DNA of 64,000 bases from Sinomicrobium pectinilyticum (GTDB taxonomy: Bacteria; Bacteroidota; Bacteroidia; Flavobacteriales; Flavobacteriaceae), in assembly GCF_003725735.1 (NCBI RefSeq), contig NZ_RJTM01000057.1, forward strand, positions 1-64,000. Direction: 5' to 3'. Position numbers and translations under genes: made by a program. This document shows positions 43,732-52,969 of the stretch, in pieces. Under the pieces are notes generated by a model. That model saw only the letters and a list, made by a program, of their open reading frames with translations. It was not told where the DNA came from and did no database searches. Positions within the stretch are counted from its first letter, which is position 1. Each line of letters begins with the position of its first letter.

Positions 43732-45141
43732 ATGAAAGATCACAAGCGTACGGGAGCATTTTTTTCATGTCTTTTGTTATTGTTTTCGGGCCTGTCGGGT
43801 TGTTCCTCATCAAAAAAAATAGAGACCCTGAAACCGGAGCCGGGAAGTGTAGCTCCTTTGGTTTATGAAAATACATATTCGTTTATCAACCTTCCCGTTG
43901 CCATAAAACTAAAAGATGTAGAGCGCATAACAAATACTTTGCTCGAAGGATTTATCTATGAAGATACGGATTTTAAGGGCGACGACCTTAAAATGAAAGT
44001 CTGGAAAGACCGGGAGATTTCCATAACCAACGAGAACGGAAAGCTAAAAACCGTACTGCCGTTAAAAGCATTGATAAAATACCGGTTCAATGCAAATACA
44101 TTCGGGTTGCCCCTCGAAGATGTCAGGGATATTTCCCTGGACGGCACTGTTACCCTTATCAGTGATGTAGGCCTGGTTAATTGGGAGTTGAGAACAAATA
44201 CAGCATTAAAATCCCTGGTGTGGAACGAAGAACCGACAATGAATGTCATGGGACAAAAATTACCTGTTACCGGCCTGGTTAATTCAGCGGTTGTTTTGTT
44301 GAAATCGGTTATTGAAGGAAATATAGACCATGCTATAAAAGAATCCCTGGATTTTAAGCCCAATGTATTGGATGCCCTCGAAAAAATATGCACCCCTTTT
44401 CAAATGAGCGAAACTTATGAGAGCTGGTTGCGGATCATTCCGGAAGAGCTGTATACGACAGATGCGTCCTTAATAGACCAGGCTATAACTTTTAAAATGG
44501 GGATGAAATGTGCTATGGAGACCATTATCGGAGAGAAGCCCGCGTCGAAGTTCAACAGGGAAAATATCGTGTTAAAACCGGTGAGTAAAATTCCCGAATC
44601 TGTTACGGCCAGTATAGCGGCCATATCGTCTTATAAAGATGCATCCAGGATCCTTACCAGGAATTTTAAAGGTTATGAGTTCGGAGATGGCAGAAAGAAA
44701 ATCATGGTCAGGGCTGTGGATATCTGGCAAAAGGAAGGGAAAATAATTATAGCTCTGGATGTGGCGGGGAGTGTTAGCGGTACGCTCTATCTGACAGGAT
44801 ACCCGCAGTACAACGAGGCCACCAAAGAAGTGTATTTTGATAAGCTGGATTATGTACTGGACACCAGGAATGCCTTGTTAAAGTCGGCACAGTGGCTGGC
44901 GGGGAATCGTATATTACTCCAGTTGCAGGAAAAATGCAGGTATTCCATAGAACCTAACCTGAAGGAGGGAAAAGAGAGCGTGGAGCATTATCTTGAGAAC
45001 TACTCTCCTGTAAAAGGTGTTTTTGTAAACGGGTCCGTCCGGGAGATAAAACTGGATAAAATCCAGTTATCGGCTACAGCTATGATTGCTTTTATCAAGC
45101 TCAAAGGCAAGGTCTCCGTTACTGTTGATGGTCTGGAGTAA
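43732..45141 (+). CDS. DUF4403 lipoprotein
   Basis: The 469-residue protein has a lipoprotein signal ending SGLSGCSSSKK and matches DUF4403, a Bacteroidota family of lipid-binding-like beta proteins. A central part includes RYSIEPNLKEGKESVEHYLE. It would sit in the outer membrane facing the periplasm or the surface. Function is unknown. A strong bidirectional terminator lies 7 bases after its stop. Confidence 0.85.
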   Translation: MKDHKRTGAFFSCLLLLFSGLSGCSSSKKIETLKPEPGSVAPLVYENTYSFINLPVAIKLKDVERITNTLLEGFIYEDTDFKGDDLKMKVWKDREISITNENGKLKTVLPLKALIKYRFNANTFGLPLEDVRDISLDGTVTLISDVGLVNWELRTNTALKSLVWNEEPTMNVMGQKLPVTGLVNSAVVLLKSVIEGNIDHAIKESLDFKPNVLDALEKICTPFQMSETYESWLRIIPEELYTTDASLIDQAITFKMGMKCAMETIIGEKPASKFNRENIVLKPVSKIPESVTASIAAISSYKDASRILTRNFKGYEFGDGRKKIMVRAVDIWQKEGKIIIALDVAGSVSGTLYLTGYPQYNEATKEVYFDKLDYVLDTRNALLKSAQWLAGNRILLQLQEKCRYSIEPNLKEGKESVEHYLENYSPVKGVFVNGSVREIKLDKIQLSATAMIAFIKLKGKVSVTVDGLE

Positions 45142-45147
45142 AAAAAT

Positions 45148-45191
45148 AAAACCGCCACATGCCGGATTAAACCAAAACACGTGGCGGTTTT
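45148..45191. terminator. Bidirectional terminator between DUF4403 and carbonic anhydrase genes
   Basis: AAAACCGCCAC (45148-45158) is the perfect reverse complement of GTGGCGGTTTT (45181-45191) around a 22-base loop, with T-runs on both strands. It serves the two convergent genes. Confidence 0.85.
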
Positions 45192-45211
45192 TATTTTCTG
45201 CCTTAGGGGAA

Positions 45212-45850
45212 TTAGTCGTGAATAATCTCCTTGACAAACTCCACTTCTCCCGATTCCACATCGTAATAACATCCTGCAATGCCTATTTCACCGGCCTCGA
45301 ACATTTCATTAAGTACGGGGCTTCGCTTGAGTATTTCGTCCATGGTATGAACCACATTATGGTGTGCAACGGCTTCCACGAATTCGGAGGAAGAAGCTTC
45401 TGCTCCGGGCTTTTCCCTGCTTACCTCGTCTATAGAATCCTGCATTTTGCTGAGCAATGCCGTAATGTTTCCCATCTTCACACCTTTGCAGGCGCTGGTT
45501 ACCGCACCGCACTTACTGTGGCCCAGCACCACGATAAGTTTTGAACCGGCTACTTTACAGGAATATTCCATACTTCCCAGAATATCTTCATTTATAATAT
45601 TTCCGGCTACCCTGGCGCTGAAAATATCGCCCAGGCCCTGATCGAATATCAGTTCGGCCGAAGTACGGCTGTCAATACAACTGAGGATTACCGCAAAGGG
45701 GAATTGCCCGTCTTTGGTGGCATTTACCTGCTCCAGTAAGTCGCGGTTCGCCCTGAGGTTTCGTATAAATCGTTGATTTCCTTCTTTCAAAAATTCCAAA
45801 GCCTTGGACGGAGTTACCGTGGCCTGAGTTTCTGCGGTATGTGCTTTCAT
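45212..45850 (-). CDS. Beta-class carbonic anhydrase
   Basis: The 212-residue enzyme interconverts CO2 and bicarbonate. Zinc ligands lie in CIDSR and GHSKCGA (Cys, His, Cys), with the Asp/Arg pair in CIDSR; the ARVAGN segment is also conserved. A longer frame begins at 45904, inside the SulP gene, but the ATG at 45850 fits family length and gives a 43-base spacer. The pairing with the SulP transporter suggests bicarbonate uptake or CO2 retention. Confidence 0.92.
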   Translation of the reverse strand: MKAHTAETQATVTPSKALEFLKEGNQRFIRNLRANRDLLEQVNATKDGQFPFAVILSCIDSRTSAELIFDQGLGDIFSARVAGNIINEDILGSMEYSCKVAGSKLIVVLGHSKCGAVTSACKGVKMGNITALLSKMQDSIDEVSREKPGAEASSSEFVEAVAHHNVVHTMDEILKRSPVLNEMFEAGEIGIAGCYYDVESGEVEFVKEIIHD

Positions 45851-45893
45851 ATAGATATTTTTATGTGGTTTAAAAGTATCCCGTTTTATAGTG

Positions 45894-47537
45894 TTATTTA
45901 TCATTGATCAGTTCGGAAATTACCTTTTTGTGCGATGTACTACCGTTTTTGCGGTAAGACATTACATTGTCATGCTCTACGGATACGTGGTTGGATATTT
46001 CCTCGTCATTGTCGAGCTGATAGGCGTCCTTAAAGCCCGTAAGGACAACTTCGATACCTTTTTCCGGGGCAGTCACGGTTTTGAATTCCTGGATGAGGTC
46101 CAGGATATCGTGTGCTATATAAACAGTATCGGAAGCATCGATCACTATTTTGGAATTTTCCGGCAGGTGGTTCAGCGTGAGCTTTATGGCCGCTTTGTTC
46201 AGGAAAGATACTTCCTGTGCGAGATCCATATGTATGATATCTCCGCTTTCATATTCTTCTTTGCGGAAGAAATATGCACGTTTGATATTCCCCCTGAGGA
46301 TAAAGATCACACTGATGATCATTCCAAGAGCAACCCCTGTCAGGAGGTCGGTGAAAACCACGGCGCCGAAAGTGACCAGGAAAGGAATGAACTGGTATTT
46401 GCCTTTTGACCAGAAGTGCCTGAAAGTGGCCGGTTTGGCAAGTTTATATCCTATGATCAGAAGAACTGCTGCCAGTGTGGACAACGGTATCCTGTTAAGC
46501 AGGAATGGAATGGTAAGGACGCAGACCAGGAGAAGCATACCGTGAATTATCGCCGAAGCCTTACTTTTACTACCGGCATTGATGTTGGTGGAGGTCCTTA
46601 CGATAACGGTAGTAAGGGGTAAACCGCCTATGAGACCGCACACCACGTTACCTATTCCCTGTGCTTTAAGTTCCCTGTTGGCACTGGCATAACGTTTTAA
46701 AGGGTCCAGGCGTACCGAAGCTTCCAGGTTAAGGAGCGACTCGATAGAGGCCACTATGGCAATGGTTATGGCTGCAACCCAGACATCCGGATTGGTTACG
46801 GAGGCAAAACGGGGAAGCGATATCATCCCCTGGAATTCTTCCGCAGTAGTGGGAACGGGAAGGTTAACCATGTAATTCTCCGTAATGGCCAGGGAACTGC
46901 CCGACAGCACAAACATTTCGTTGAGGAGGGTACCGGTAAGTACGGCTACCAGGGCTCCGGGAATCAGTTTCAGCCGCTTTAACGCCCCTATTTTATCCCA
47001 GGCTATAAGGATGCCGAGAGACACAAGGGCCACTATGATTACCCCGGGCCTTATATCCTGGAAAGAGGCGAAGAGATCGGTAAAAATAGCCAGGCCGGAA
47101 CCGATTTCAACATCCGATCCGAGGGCTTTCGGTATTTGTTTCAGGAAAATAATAGCACCGATACCGGCCAGCATGCCTTCAATGACATTGGTAGGGAAAT
47201 AATTGGAGATCGTCCCTGCCTGGATAAATCCGAGGACAAGCTGTATGAGCCCCGAAATGACCACTGCGGTAAGGAATATGTCAAAAGCCCCGAGGTCTGT
47301 TAAAGCCACCAGTACAATGGCGGTAAGTCCTGCCGCCGGCCCGGAAACACTTACGTGCGACTGGCTTAAGTAGCCTACGATGATACCACCTACAATACCC
47401 GATATAATACCTGAGAAAAGCGGTGCACCCGAAGCCATGGCTATTCCCAGGCACAACGGTAAAGCAACCAGAAAAACAACAAGACCTGATGCGAAATCCG
47501 ACTTCAGATTTGCGAAAAATGGCGTTTTCTCTCTCAT
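45894..47537 (-). CDS. SulP-family anion transporter with STAS domain
   Basis: The 547-residue protein has about ten to twelve membrane helices and a C-terminal STAS domain from about residue 430. SulP landmarks include VALPLCLGIAMASG, SVSGPAAGLTAIV and the NREL region after SVRLDPLKRYA. SulP proteins carry sulfate or bicarbonate; the carbonic anhydrase gene 43 bases downstream supports bicarbonate. Start at 47537 is the natural N-terminus. Confidence 0.92.
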   Translation of the reverse strand: MREKTPFFANLKSDFASGLVVFLVALPLCLGIAMASGAPLFSGIISGIVGGIIVGYLSQSHVSVSGPAAGLTAIVLVALTDLGAFDIFLTAVVISGLIQLVLGFIQAGTISNYFPTNVIEGMLAGIGAIIFLKQIPKALGSDVEIGSGLAIFTDLFASFQDIRPGVIIVALVSLGILIAWDKIGALKRLKLIPGALVAVLTGTLLNEMFVLSGSSLAITENYMVNLPVPTTAEEFQGMISLPRFASVTNPDVWVAAITIAIVASIESLLNLEASVRLDPLKRYASANRELKAQGIGNVVCGLIGGLPLTTVIVRTSTNINAGSKSKASAIIHGMLLLVCVLTIPFLLNRIPLSTLAAVLLIIGYKLAKPATFRHFWSKGKYQFIPFLVTFGAVVFTDLLTGVALGMIISVIFILRGNIKRAYFFRKEEYESGDIIHMDLAQEVSFLNKAAIKLTLNHLPENSKIVIDASDTVYIAHDILDLIQEFKTVTAPEKGIEVVLTGFKDAYQLDNDEEISNHVSVEHDNVMSYRKNGSTSHKKVISELINDK

Positions 47538-47755
47538 AAGAGTTAAGTTTTTTAAAATGAAAATGATAGATTCAGTGCCGGCAATATATTTTCCTGAGCA
47601 CGTAGTGAAACCCTCCGGGCAACCAACCTGCGGAATACAGGAAGATGCCGGTTAAATGAAACGATTACGGATAGTGTCTAAAACAGCGCTTGTTGATAAA
47701 CAACCAACGCTTACCTAGCCGGGAATAATAAAGGGTCGTAAGTAAAAAGATTATG

Positions 47756-48067
47756 TTATGCCACTTCGGGAGGCGGGCAGAACTTATTTACCAGGAAAGA
47801 ATTGTGAAGAATCTCCCGGTAGCCTGTTGCAATACTTTCGTTAAAAGGAGATGAAAGACAAAAACAGGTTTCGTACATACTTTTAATAATACGGTCGTCG
47901 ATGACTTTTACGGTCTCTTTGCTCTCTTCTTCCGTGGCGGAATAGAACATGGAAACATCGGCATTTTTCTGTATAATGGTTACTACTGCGGGAGTAATTA
48001 TAAATATCCCGAAGAGTACCAGTAAAGAAATGGCAATGTTTTTATATGTCGATTTCCCGATTATCAA
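47756..48067 (-). CDS. Small membrane protein of unknown function
   Basis: The 103-residue product has one N-terminal membrane helix (about 12-33, ISLLVLFGIFIITPAVVTII) followed by a polar tail with three cysteines (two in CFCLSS, one in FCPPPEV). No family is recognised. It stands upstream of SulP on the same strand with a 218-base gap, so cotranscription is uncertain. Confidence 0.65.
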   Translation of the reverse strand: MIIGKSTYKNIAISLLVLFGIFIITPAVVTIIQKNADVSMFYSATEEESKETVKVIDDRIIKSMYETCFCLSSPFNESIATGYREILHNSFLVNKFCPPPEVA

Positions 48068-48384
48068 TGATTATTTTTTTAACCTTATAGCTGCAAAAAT
48101 AACAGGATTTTTTGAATGTAGTGTTAAGGAATATTTAAAACATTGGGTATTAAGGCTTTTTTAGGGAGTTGATAACTGTTGATGATGTTTTTTATGTTAT
48201 TGATAATCAATAGTTTTAAATTTAAAGAGAGTCTCCCGGGGCATTTCTCCGGATATTTTGTTATAAAATTTCTTTTTTGATACCTTACGGGAAGCGCCGG
48301 CGGAATATCATCTCCGGGAAAAAGGGTGCATCTCTTCCCGGAATTTAAAACCGGATATCGTAAATTTGCCAAAAAGAAGTGCAA
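48068..48384. other. Divergent intergenic region upstream of the CDF gene
   Basis: No gene is supported. It contains a -7 box for the CDF gene at 48361-48368; the remainder is AT-rich without clear repeats. Confidence 0.45.
48361..48368 (+). promoter_or_regulatory. -7 box of the CDF transporter gene
   Basis: TAAATTTG matches TAnnTTTG exactly, 16 bases before the ATG at 48385. No TTG lies at the usual -33 distance. Confidence 0.5.
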
Positions 48385-49323
48385 ATGACCAGGGAACGTG
48401 TAGCCGTAAAAGCAATTTACTTCAGCTTATTCAGTAATGCTGCCCTGGCCGTTATAAAAGGGATTACCGGTATCCTGGGAAACTCGTATGCACTTATAGC
48501 GGATGCCATAGAATCCACGACAGATGTGTTTTCTTCTTTCCTGGTTTTGTTAGGGCTAAAGTATGCCACCAGGCCTGCGGACAAGAACCATCCGTACGGG
48601 CATGGCAAGGCAGAACCTTTACTGACTTTCGTGGTCGTAGGCTTCCTGATCATTTCTGCTGCGGTCATTGCCTACGAAAGTATAAAGAACATAAGAACAC
48701 CGCACGAACAGCCCGAATCTTATACGCTTATCGTTTTGGGAGCGATCATTTTATGGAAGGAGATCTCTTATCGCGTGGTAATGCGGCGGAGTACGGAGAC
48801 AGAAAGCAGTTCCCTGAGGGCGGATGCCTGGCATCACAGAAGTGATGCCATAACTTCTGTTGCCGCATTTATAGGAATAGCCGTAGCCCTGTTGCTGGGT
48901 GACGGATATGAGTCTGCCGACGACTGGGCTGCCCTTTTCGCTTCCGGTTTTATTATTTACAACAGTTACCTCATCTTCAGACCGGCACTCGGAGAAGTTA
49001 TGGATGAACACCTGTATGAAGACCGTATAAAACGTGTTCGGGAGATCGCGAGACAGGTAAATGGTATTATAGCTACGGAGAAATGTTATATCCGAAAAAC
49101 CGGAATGAAATTTCATATTGACTTACATGCTATAGTAGATGCGGAAATTACGGTGAAAGAAGGGCATAAACTGGCCCACGATCTTAAAGATGCTTTACAG
49201 GAGGAAATGCCCGATACGGAACATATACTTATCCATGTAGAACCTTTCGACGAGTACCTTACCTATAACGATACGCAGCACAGGCGCGGAAAGGACAGGA
49301 CGGTCAGCGACCGCCGGGATTGA
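48385..49323 (+). CDS. Cation diffusion facilitator (CDF) metal exporter
   Basis: The 312-residue protein has six membrane helices and a C-terminal cytoplasmic domain of the CDF type. Metal-site motifs are visible: IESTTD in helix 2 (Glu replacing one of the usual Asp), HPYGHGKAE in the first loop, and AWHHRSD in helix 5. The family exports Zn, Fe, Co or Mn by proton exchange. A GTG at 48379 is in frame, but the ATG at 48385 is preferred. Confidence 0.9.
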   Translation: MTRERVAVKAIYFSLFSNAALAVIKGITGILGNSYALIADAIESTTDVFSSFLVLLGLKYATRPADKNHPYGHGKAEPLLTFVVVGFLIISAAVIAYESIKNIRTPHEQPESYTLIVLGAIILWKEISYRVVMRRSTETESSSLRADAWHHRSDAITSVAAFIGIAVALLLGDGYESADDWAALFASGFIIYNSYLIFRPALGEVMDEHLYEDRIKRVREIARQVNGIIATEKCYIRKTGMKFHIDLHAIVDAEITVKEGHKLAHDLKDALQEEMPDTEHILIHVEPFDEYLTYNDTQHRRGKDRTVSDRRD

Positions 49324-49349
49324 TACCAGCTACTCCGGGGGAATGGCCG

Positions 49350-50111
49350 TTAAAGCTCTTTCACATCTTCCCGCGGCAACCACCCGGTTTTTCCGTCAGC
49401 CAGTTTTATGTGTTTCCAGTCGTCCAGGGTTTCCAGTATCTGTACTTTGGTACCGCTGTGTAATAAAAAAGCCTGTTCGCTCCTGGAATTAGGCTCCGAT
49501 TTTACCTGCGATTCTTTCGCAAAAACGATAGCAAAATTGGTATTCGTGCTCTTGTGGAACTGGAAATACGCAATGTAAACGCTGCCTGTCAGGCAGGCAA
49601 CAGCAGCAATGCTTGCTACAAAAAATATCCTCTTCTTAACAGATGAGCTGAGGTAGTAGTAACACAGAAAAAATATCGCCGTAAGAAAGGCGAGTGCAAT
49701 AGCTATTCCGGCCCAGGTGTTGTAATGAAAATTTCCGGTCAGGTTGTTCCAGAACCTGGATAATCCCGTTTGCGGGAGGGGCTCAATGGCATCTATGGTC
49801 ATGTTCCTTGCAAAAGCAAGATTGTTTTTGACATCCTGGTCATCAGGTGAGAGTTGCAACGCCTTTTCGTAGTAATAAATACTTTCCGGGATCCGGTTCA
49901 GTTTGTAATAAGAATTCCCGAGGTTGTAATATACTGCGGCGGAGTGCAGCCCACGATCCAGGATAGCCAGGTAATTTTTGCTGGCCTCTTCATATTTTCC
50001 GTCATTGTACAGGGAAGTCGCATTATCAAAAAGCGTTTCCGCCGAAGGGCTCTCCTGGGAGAATCCGGTGAAATGGAAGAGTAAGACTATGACTATGGTC
50101 GCGATTCTCAT
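49350..50111 (-). CDS. batE: BatE: TPR and SH3-like protein
   Basis: The 253-residue protein has a signal peptide (ending HFTGFSQ), TPR repeats (about 28-95, AAVYYNLGNSYYKLNRIPES), two membrane helices (about 135-180) and a C-terminal bacterial SH3 domain (about 190-253, ending WLPREDVKEL). It is the last gene of the Bat operon, which supports aerotolerance in Bacteroides and envelope functions in other members of the phylum; mechanism is unclear. Confidence 0.87.
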   Translation of the reverse strand: MRIATIVIVLLFHFTGFSQESPSAETLFDNATSLYNDGKYEEASKNYLAILDRGLHSAAVYYNLGNSYYKLNRIPESIYYYEKALQLSPDDQDVKNNLAFARNMTIDAIEPLPQTGLSRFWNNLTGNFHYNTWAGIAIALAFLTAIFFLCYYYLSSSVKKRIFFVASIAAVACLTGSVYIAYFQFHKSTNTNFAIVFAKESQVKSEPNSRSEQAFLLHSGTKVQILETLDDWKHIKLADGKTGWLPREDVKEL

Positions 50112-50169
50112 GTTGTACTTTCTTAGGTCATTTCGGGGTATTTCCGTATGAGTAACCCCTTGTTTTGTT

Positions 50170-51948
50170 TTAGATCTGCTTATCCATTTGGGAAATTACG
50201 GCAACGGCCTTGTCGTAATCCTGTTGCATGGTCACATCCGAAGCCGGGGTGTACCGGGCGAGTTCACAACTCTGGAGGAGACCGATAAAACCTTCCGTAC
50301 TTTGCGGATCAACTTCTTTTTCCCGGAGCAGGGCTGTTATTTTTTCCTTACTGAATTCCGAGGTCTCGATATGTAACTTCGCTTTCAGGTAGTTGTGCAG
50401 GGCTTTTTCCAGCGCAATATAGAATTCCTCTTTTTTACCGAGTGCCTTGCGTGCCTCTGAGAGGTATTTCCTGGCCAGCCTGTTGGCTTTCCGTATTTTG
50501 TTGCCTTTTACATCCGCCGAGATTTTCTGTTTCTTTTTTATGATGAATATAGCCAGCGGGATACACAGGAACGGCAGCAGCAGCAAGGTATAGAACAATC
50601 CGGACCCAAAGAAATCACGGGTTTGTACGGATACCAGTGAAGGGGAAAGCTTGATGAACCTGAACTGGCTTCCTGCCGCAATAACACTTTGCTTGTTATT
50701 CCCGGATGATCCCGGACCGGAGGCGATAGCCTGCTGAGGGCCTTCGGTTACGTTTACGGTAGCCTGATCCGAACGGATGGTCTGGTAGGACGCCGTTGAA
50801 GGATCAAAGTAGGAGAAAGTGATATCCGGAATGGTATATACCCCCTTGAACTGCGGGACTACCGTGTAATTATCGGAGACCGATCCTGACATGCCGGAAA
50901 GGGAGGTAGATATGTTTTCCTTGAATTCCGGGTTGTATACTTCCATAGAACTCGGAAGTTCCATCCTGGGCAGGGAAAACAGCTTAAAATTACCTTTACC
51001 CTGTACTTCGACTTTTAACTGGAAAGATTCGGAAGCTTTTAAAGCACTCTTGGACGGCGTTACCTTAAAGCTGAATTTACCTACGGCACCGCTGAAATCT
51101 GCCGGTTTGCCCTGTTCGGGGAGTGGTTTGACATTGATGGTGCGGTTTCCGGCAGAAACCGTTTTGTGGGCCTGTGTGTAGAGGCGCCCGCCGAATATAT
51201 CCCGCCTGTTGGTAGGGACGTCTACCGTTACATCGAGAGACAGCGGTTCCAGGCTGAGCTGGCCTGTTTTCTGCGGGTACAATACTACCTGTTTGAGGAC
51301 CACATACCGATAAGGTTTGCCCTGGTAGGTGCCGTTCTTGACTTCAAAACGCTGTATGTCTATTTCCTGGCTCCAGAAATTATTATAGGTAGGGTTGTCC
51401 AGGGGGCGAAAGTCAGATACGTTAGTGTCCGGGCTTACATACAGTTTGTAAACCACGGTAATCGCCTCGTTGAGGTACGGACTTGCCTTGGACACCTCGG
51501 CAACCAGGTGCAGTTTGTCTTCTGCAATGGTTGAGGGGCTGTTCTCTTCGCCCGGGTTGTCCACGGCAGCGGTGACCTCGACTGTTACGGGCATGGTTTT
51601 ATAGGTGTTACCGCTGATTTCGATCGTGGCCTGCTTGATCGTGAATTTTCCCCTGCCCACGGGGGCCAGAATATAAGAATACGTTTTGGAGAAACTGCGT
51701 TTGCCGTTTATCCAGGAGTGGCTTACGGATTGGTTAGGCCCCATGACAACCGTGAAACCTTCGAAATCGGGCGGGGTAAAGTTGTCCCCATCCTTGTTCA
51801 TTTTAAAATCTACACGCAACCGTTCGTTAACTCCCAGTTTTTCCTTGCTGATGCTGGCTTCGAACTGAACTGTTTCTTCCTGCGCAAAACAAAGCGAAGT
51901 AAGTAACAGCAGTGCGGATAGTATATATATGTTTTTCTTTAGGGTCAT
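50170..51948 (-). CDS. batD: BatD protein
   Basis: The 592-residue exported protein has a signal peptide ending SLCFAQ, several beta-sandwich repeats (about 25-400), a membrane helix near residue 445-465 and a cytoplasmic helical tail. This is the BatD layout. It likely forms a membrane complex with the VWA proteins BatA and BatB. Confidence 0.9.
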   Translation of the reverse strand: MTLKKNIYILSALLLLTSLCFAQEETVQFEASISKEKLGVNERLRVDFKMNKDGDNFTPPDFEGFTVVMGPNQSVSHSWINGKRSFSKTYSYILAPVGRGKFTIKQATIEISGNTYKTMPVTVEVTAAVDNPGEENSPSTIAEDKLHLVAEVSKASPYLNEAITVVYKLYVSPDTNVSDFRPLDNPTYNNFWSQEIDIQRFEVKNGTYQGKPYRYVVLKQVVLYPQKTGQLSLEPLSLDVTVDVPTNRRDIFGGRLYTQAHKTVSAGNRTINVKPLPEQGKPADFSGAVGKFSFKVTPSKSALKASESFQLKVEVQGKGNFKLFSLPRMELPSSMEVYNPEFKENISTSLSGMSGSVSDNYTVVPQFKGVYTIPDITFSYFDPSTASYQTIRSDQATVNVTEGPQQAIASGPGSSGNNKQSVIAAGSQFRFIKLSPSLVSVQTRDFFGSGLFYTLLLLPFLCIPLAIFIIKKKQKISADVKGNKIRKANRLARKYLSEARKALGKKEEFYIALEKALHNYLKAKLHIETSEFSKEKITALLREKEVDPQSTEGFIGLLQSCELARYTPASDVTMQQDYDKAVAVISQMDKQI

Positions 51949-52000
51949 AGTATTTTAAATGGCATTAATTTCCCGGGGTGGTTGTACCGCTCCGCGGAGA

Positions 52001-52864
52001 TTACCAATCTTTTTCGGTGGATGTTTTTGCTCCTTTGGCCTTCTTGGCATTTATCTTGTCCTGTACCCGTTTTTCTTCTCTGCCCATGGCATCCAGAAGG
52101 GCCTGTATTTGTTGCGGCGACAGCTCGCTTTGTCCGGGTTGTGGTTCTCCCTGTCCTTCTTCGGGCTGACCGTTCTCATTCTGGTCATTTTTGTCTTTAC
52201 CCTGTTCGTCATCTCCTTTGTCTCCCTGGTCCTTCTCATCCTCCGGCTCCTGCTGGCCATCATCTCCTTTATCTCCCTGGTCTTTCTGGTCCTGGTCCTT
52301 GTTGTTTTCGCCGTCTTTGTTCTGATCCTGTTTGTCCTGGTCCTGCTTGTCTTTGTTTTGGTCCTGGTCTTTGTTTTCCTTGTCGTTACTTTTGTCCTCG
52401 GGCGGGTTTTTTTCCAGCATTTCTTTCGCCAGGGCAAGGTTGTACCTGGTTTCTTCGTCCGCAGGATCATTACGGAGGGCTTCTTTATAAGCTTCTACCG
52501 CTTTCTGATACTCTTTGTTTTTCATAAACACGTTCCCCAGGTTGTGATAGGCTTTATGTTTTTCTTCAGGGGTGCCTGCGGTTTCCCCTGCCTGTTTGTA
52601 GCGTGTAAATGCTTCACCGAGATTTTCCCTGCGGTAATAGGCATTTCCCAGATTGTACCTGGCGGTGGCGTTTTCCGCGTTTTTGGCTATGGCTTTTCTG
52701 TAACTTACCTCGGCATCCTCAAAATCGTCCCGGGCGAGCTCCTGGTTGGCTTCATACGTAAGGTTTTCGGAGACCCGTGCCGTTTTTTCTGCTTCCTTAT
52801 CTTTTTCCTTTTCCTGGGCATAAGTCAGGAAAAAAGACAGAAATAAGGTAACCGTAAGGTACAT
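52001..52864 (-). CDS. batC: BatC: TPR protein with acidic low-complexity tail
   Basis: The 287-residue protein has a signal peptide (MYLTVTLFLSFFLTYAQ), TPR units (about 35-145) and a long Asp/Gln/Lys-rich tail (about 150-260) followed by ELSPQQIQALLDAMGREEKR. The tail is encoded partly by direct repeats (25 bases at 52210-52234 and 52261-52285, with few differences), which give DQGDKGDD twice. A longer frame starts at 52930, but the ATG at 52864 places the signal correctly. Opposite-strand ORFs here arise from this composition. Confidence 0.85.
   Translation of the reverse strand: MYLTVTLFLSFFLTYAQEKEKDKEAEKTARVSENLTYEANQELARDDFEDAEVSYRKAIAKNAENATARYNLGNAYYRRENLGEAFTRYKQAGETAGTPEEKHKAYHNLGNVFMKNKEYQKAVEAYKEALRNDPADEETRYNLALAKEMLEKNPPEDKSNDKENKDQDQNKDKQDQDKQDQNKDGENNKDQDQKDQGDKGDDGQQEPEDEKDQGDKGDDEQGKDKNDQNENGQPEEGQGEPQPGQSELSPQQIQALLDAMGREEKRVQDKINAKKAKGAKTSTEKDW
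52210..52285. repeat. 51-base-spaced direct repeat inside batC
   Basis: CATCTCCTTTGTCTCCCTGG at 52210 recurs as CATCTCCTTTATCTCCCTGG at 52261. Both encode GDKGDD in the acidic tail of BatC on the minus strand. Copy number may vary between strains. Confidence 0.6.
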
Positions 52865-52969
52865 TCGCGTAGCCCTTGTATCGGGGCACGAACGCATGGT
52901 TCTGGCGATATGTGTGGAAAAAACAGTCATCTTTCGGTAATTTAAGCAATTAACAGGTTGAATTCAGTG

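Noticed and set aside
51959-52846. A 295-codon plus-strand ORF rich in hydrophobic residues, opposite batC
   Set aside because: It is the antisense reading of the Asp/Gln/Lys-rich tail and TPR part of BatC. Its composition (runs of Val, Leu, Phe) follows from the complement of acidic codons, and there is no plausible protein family.
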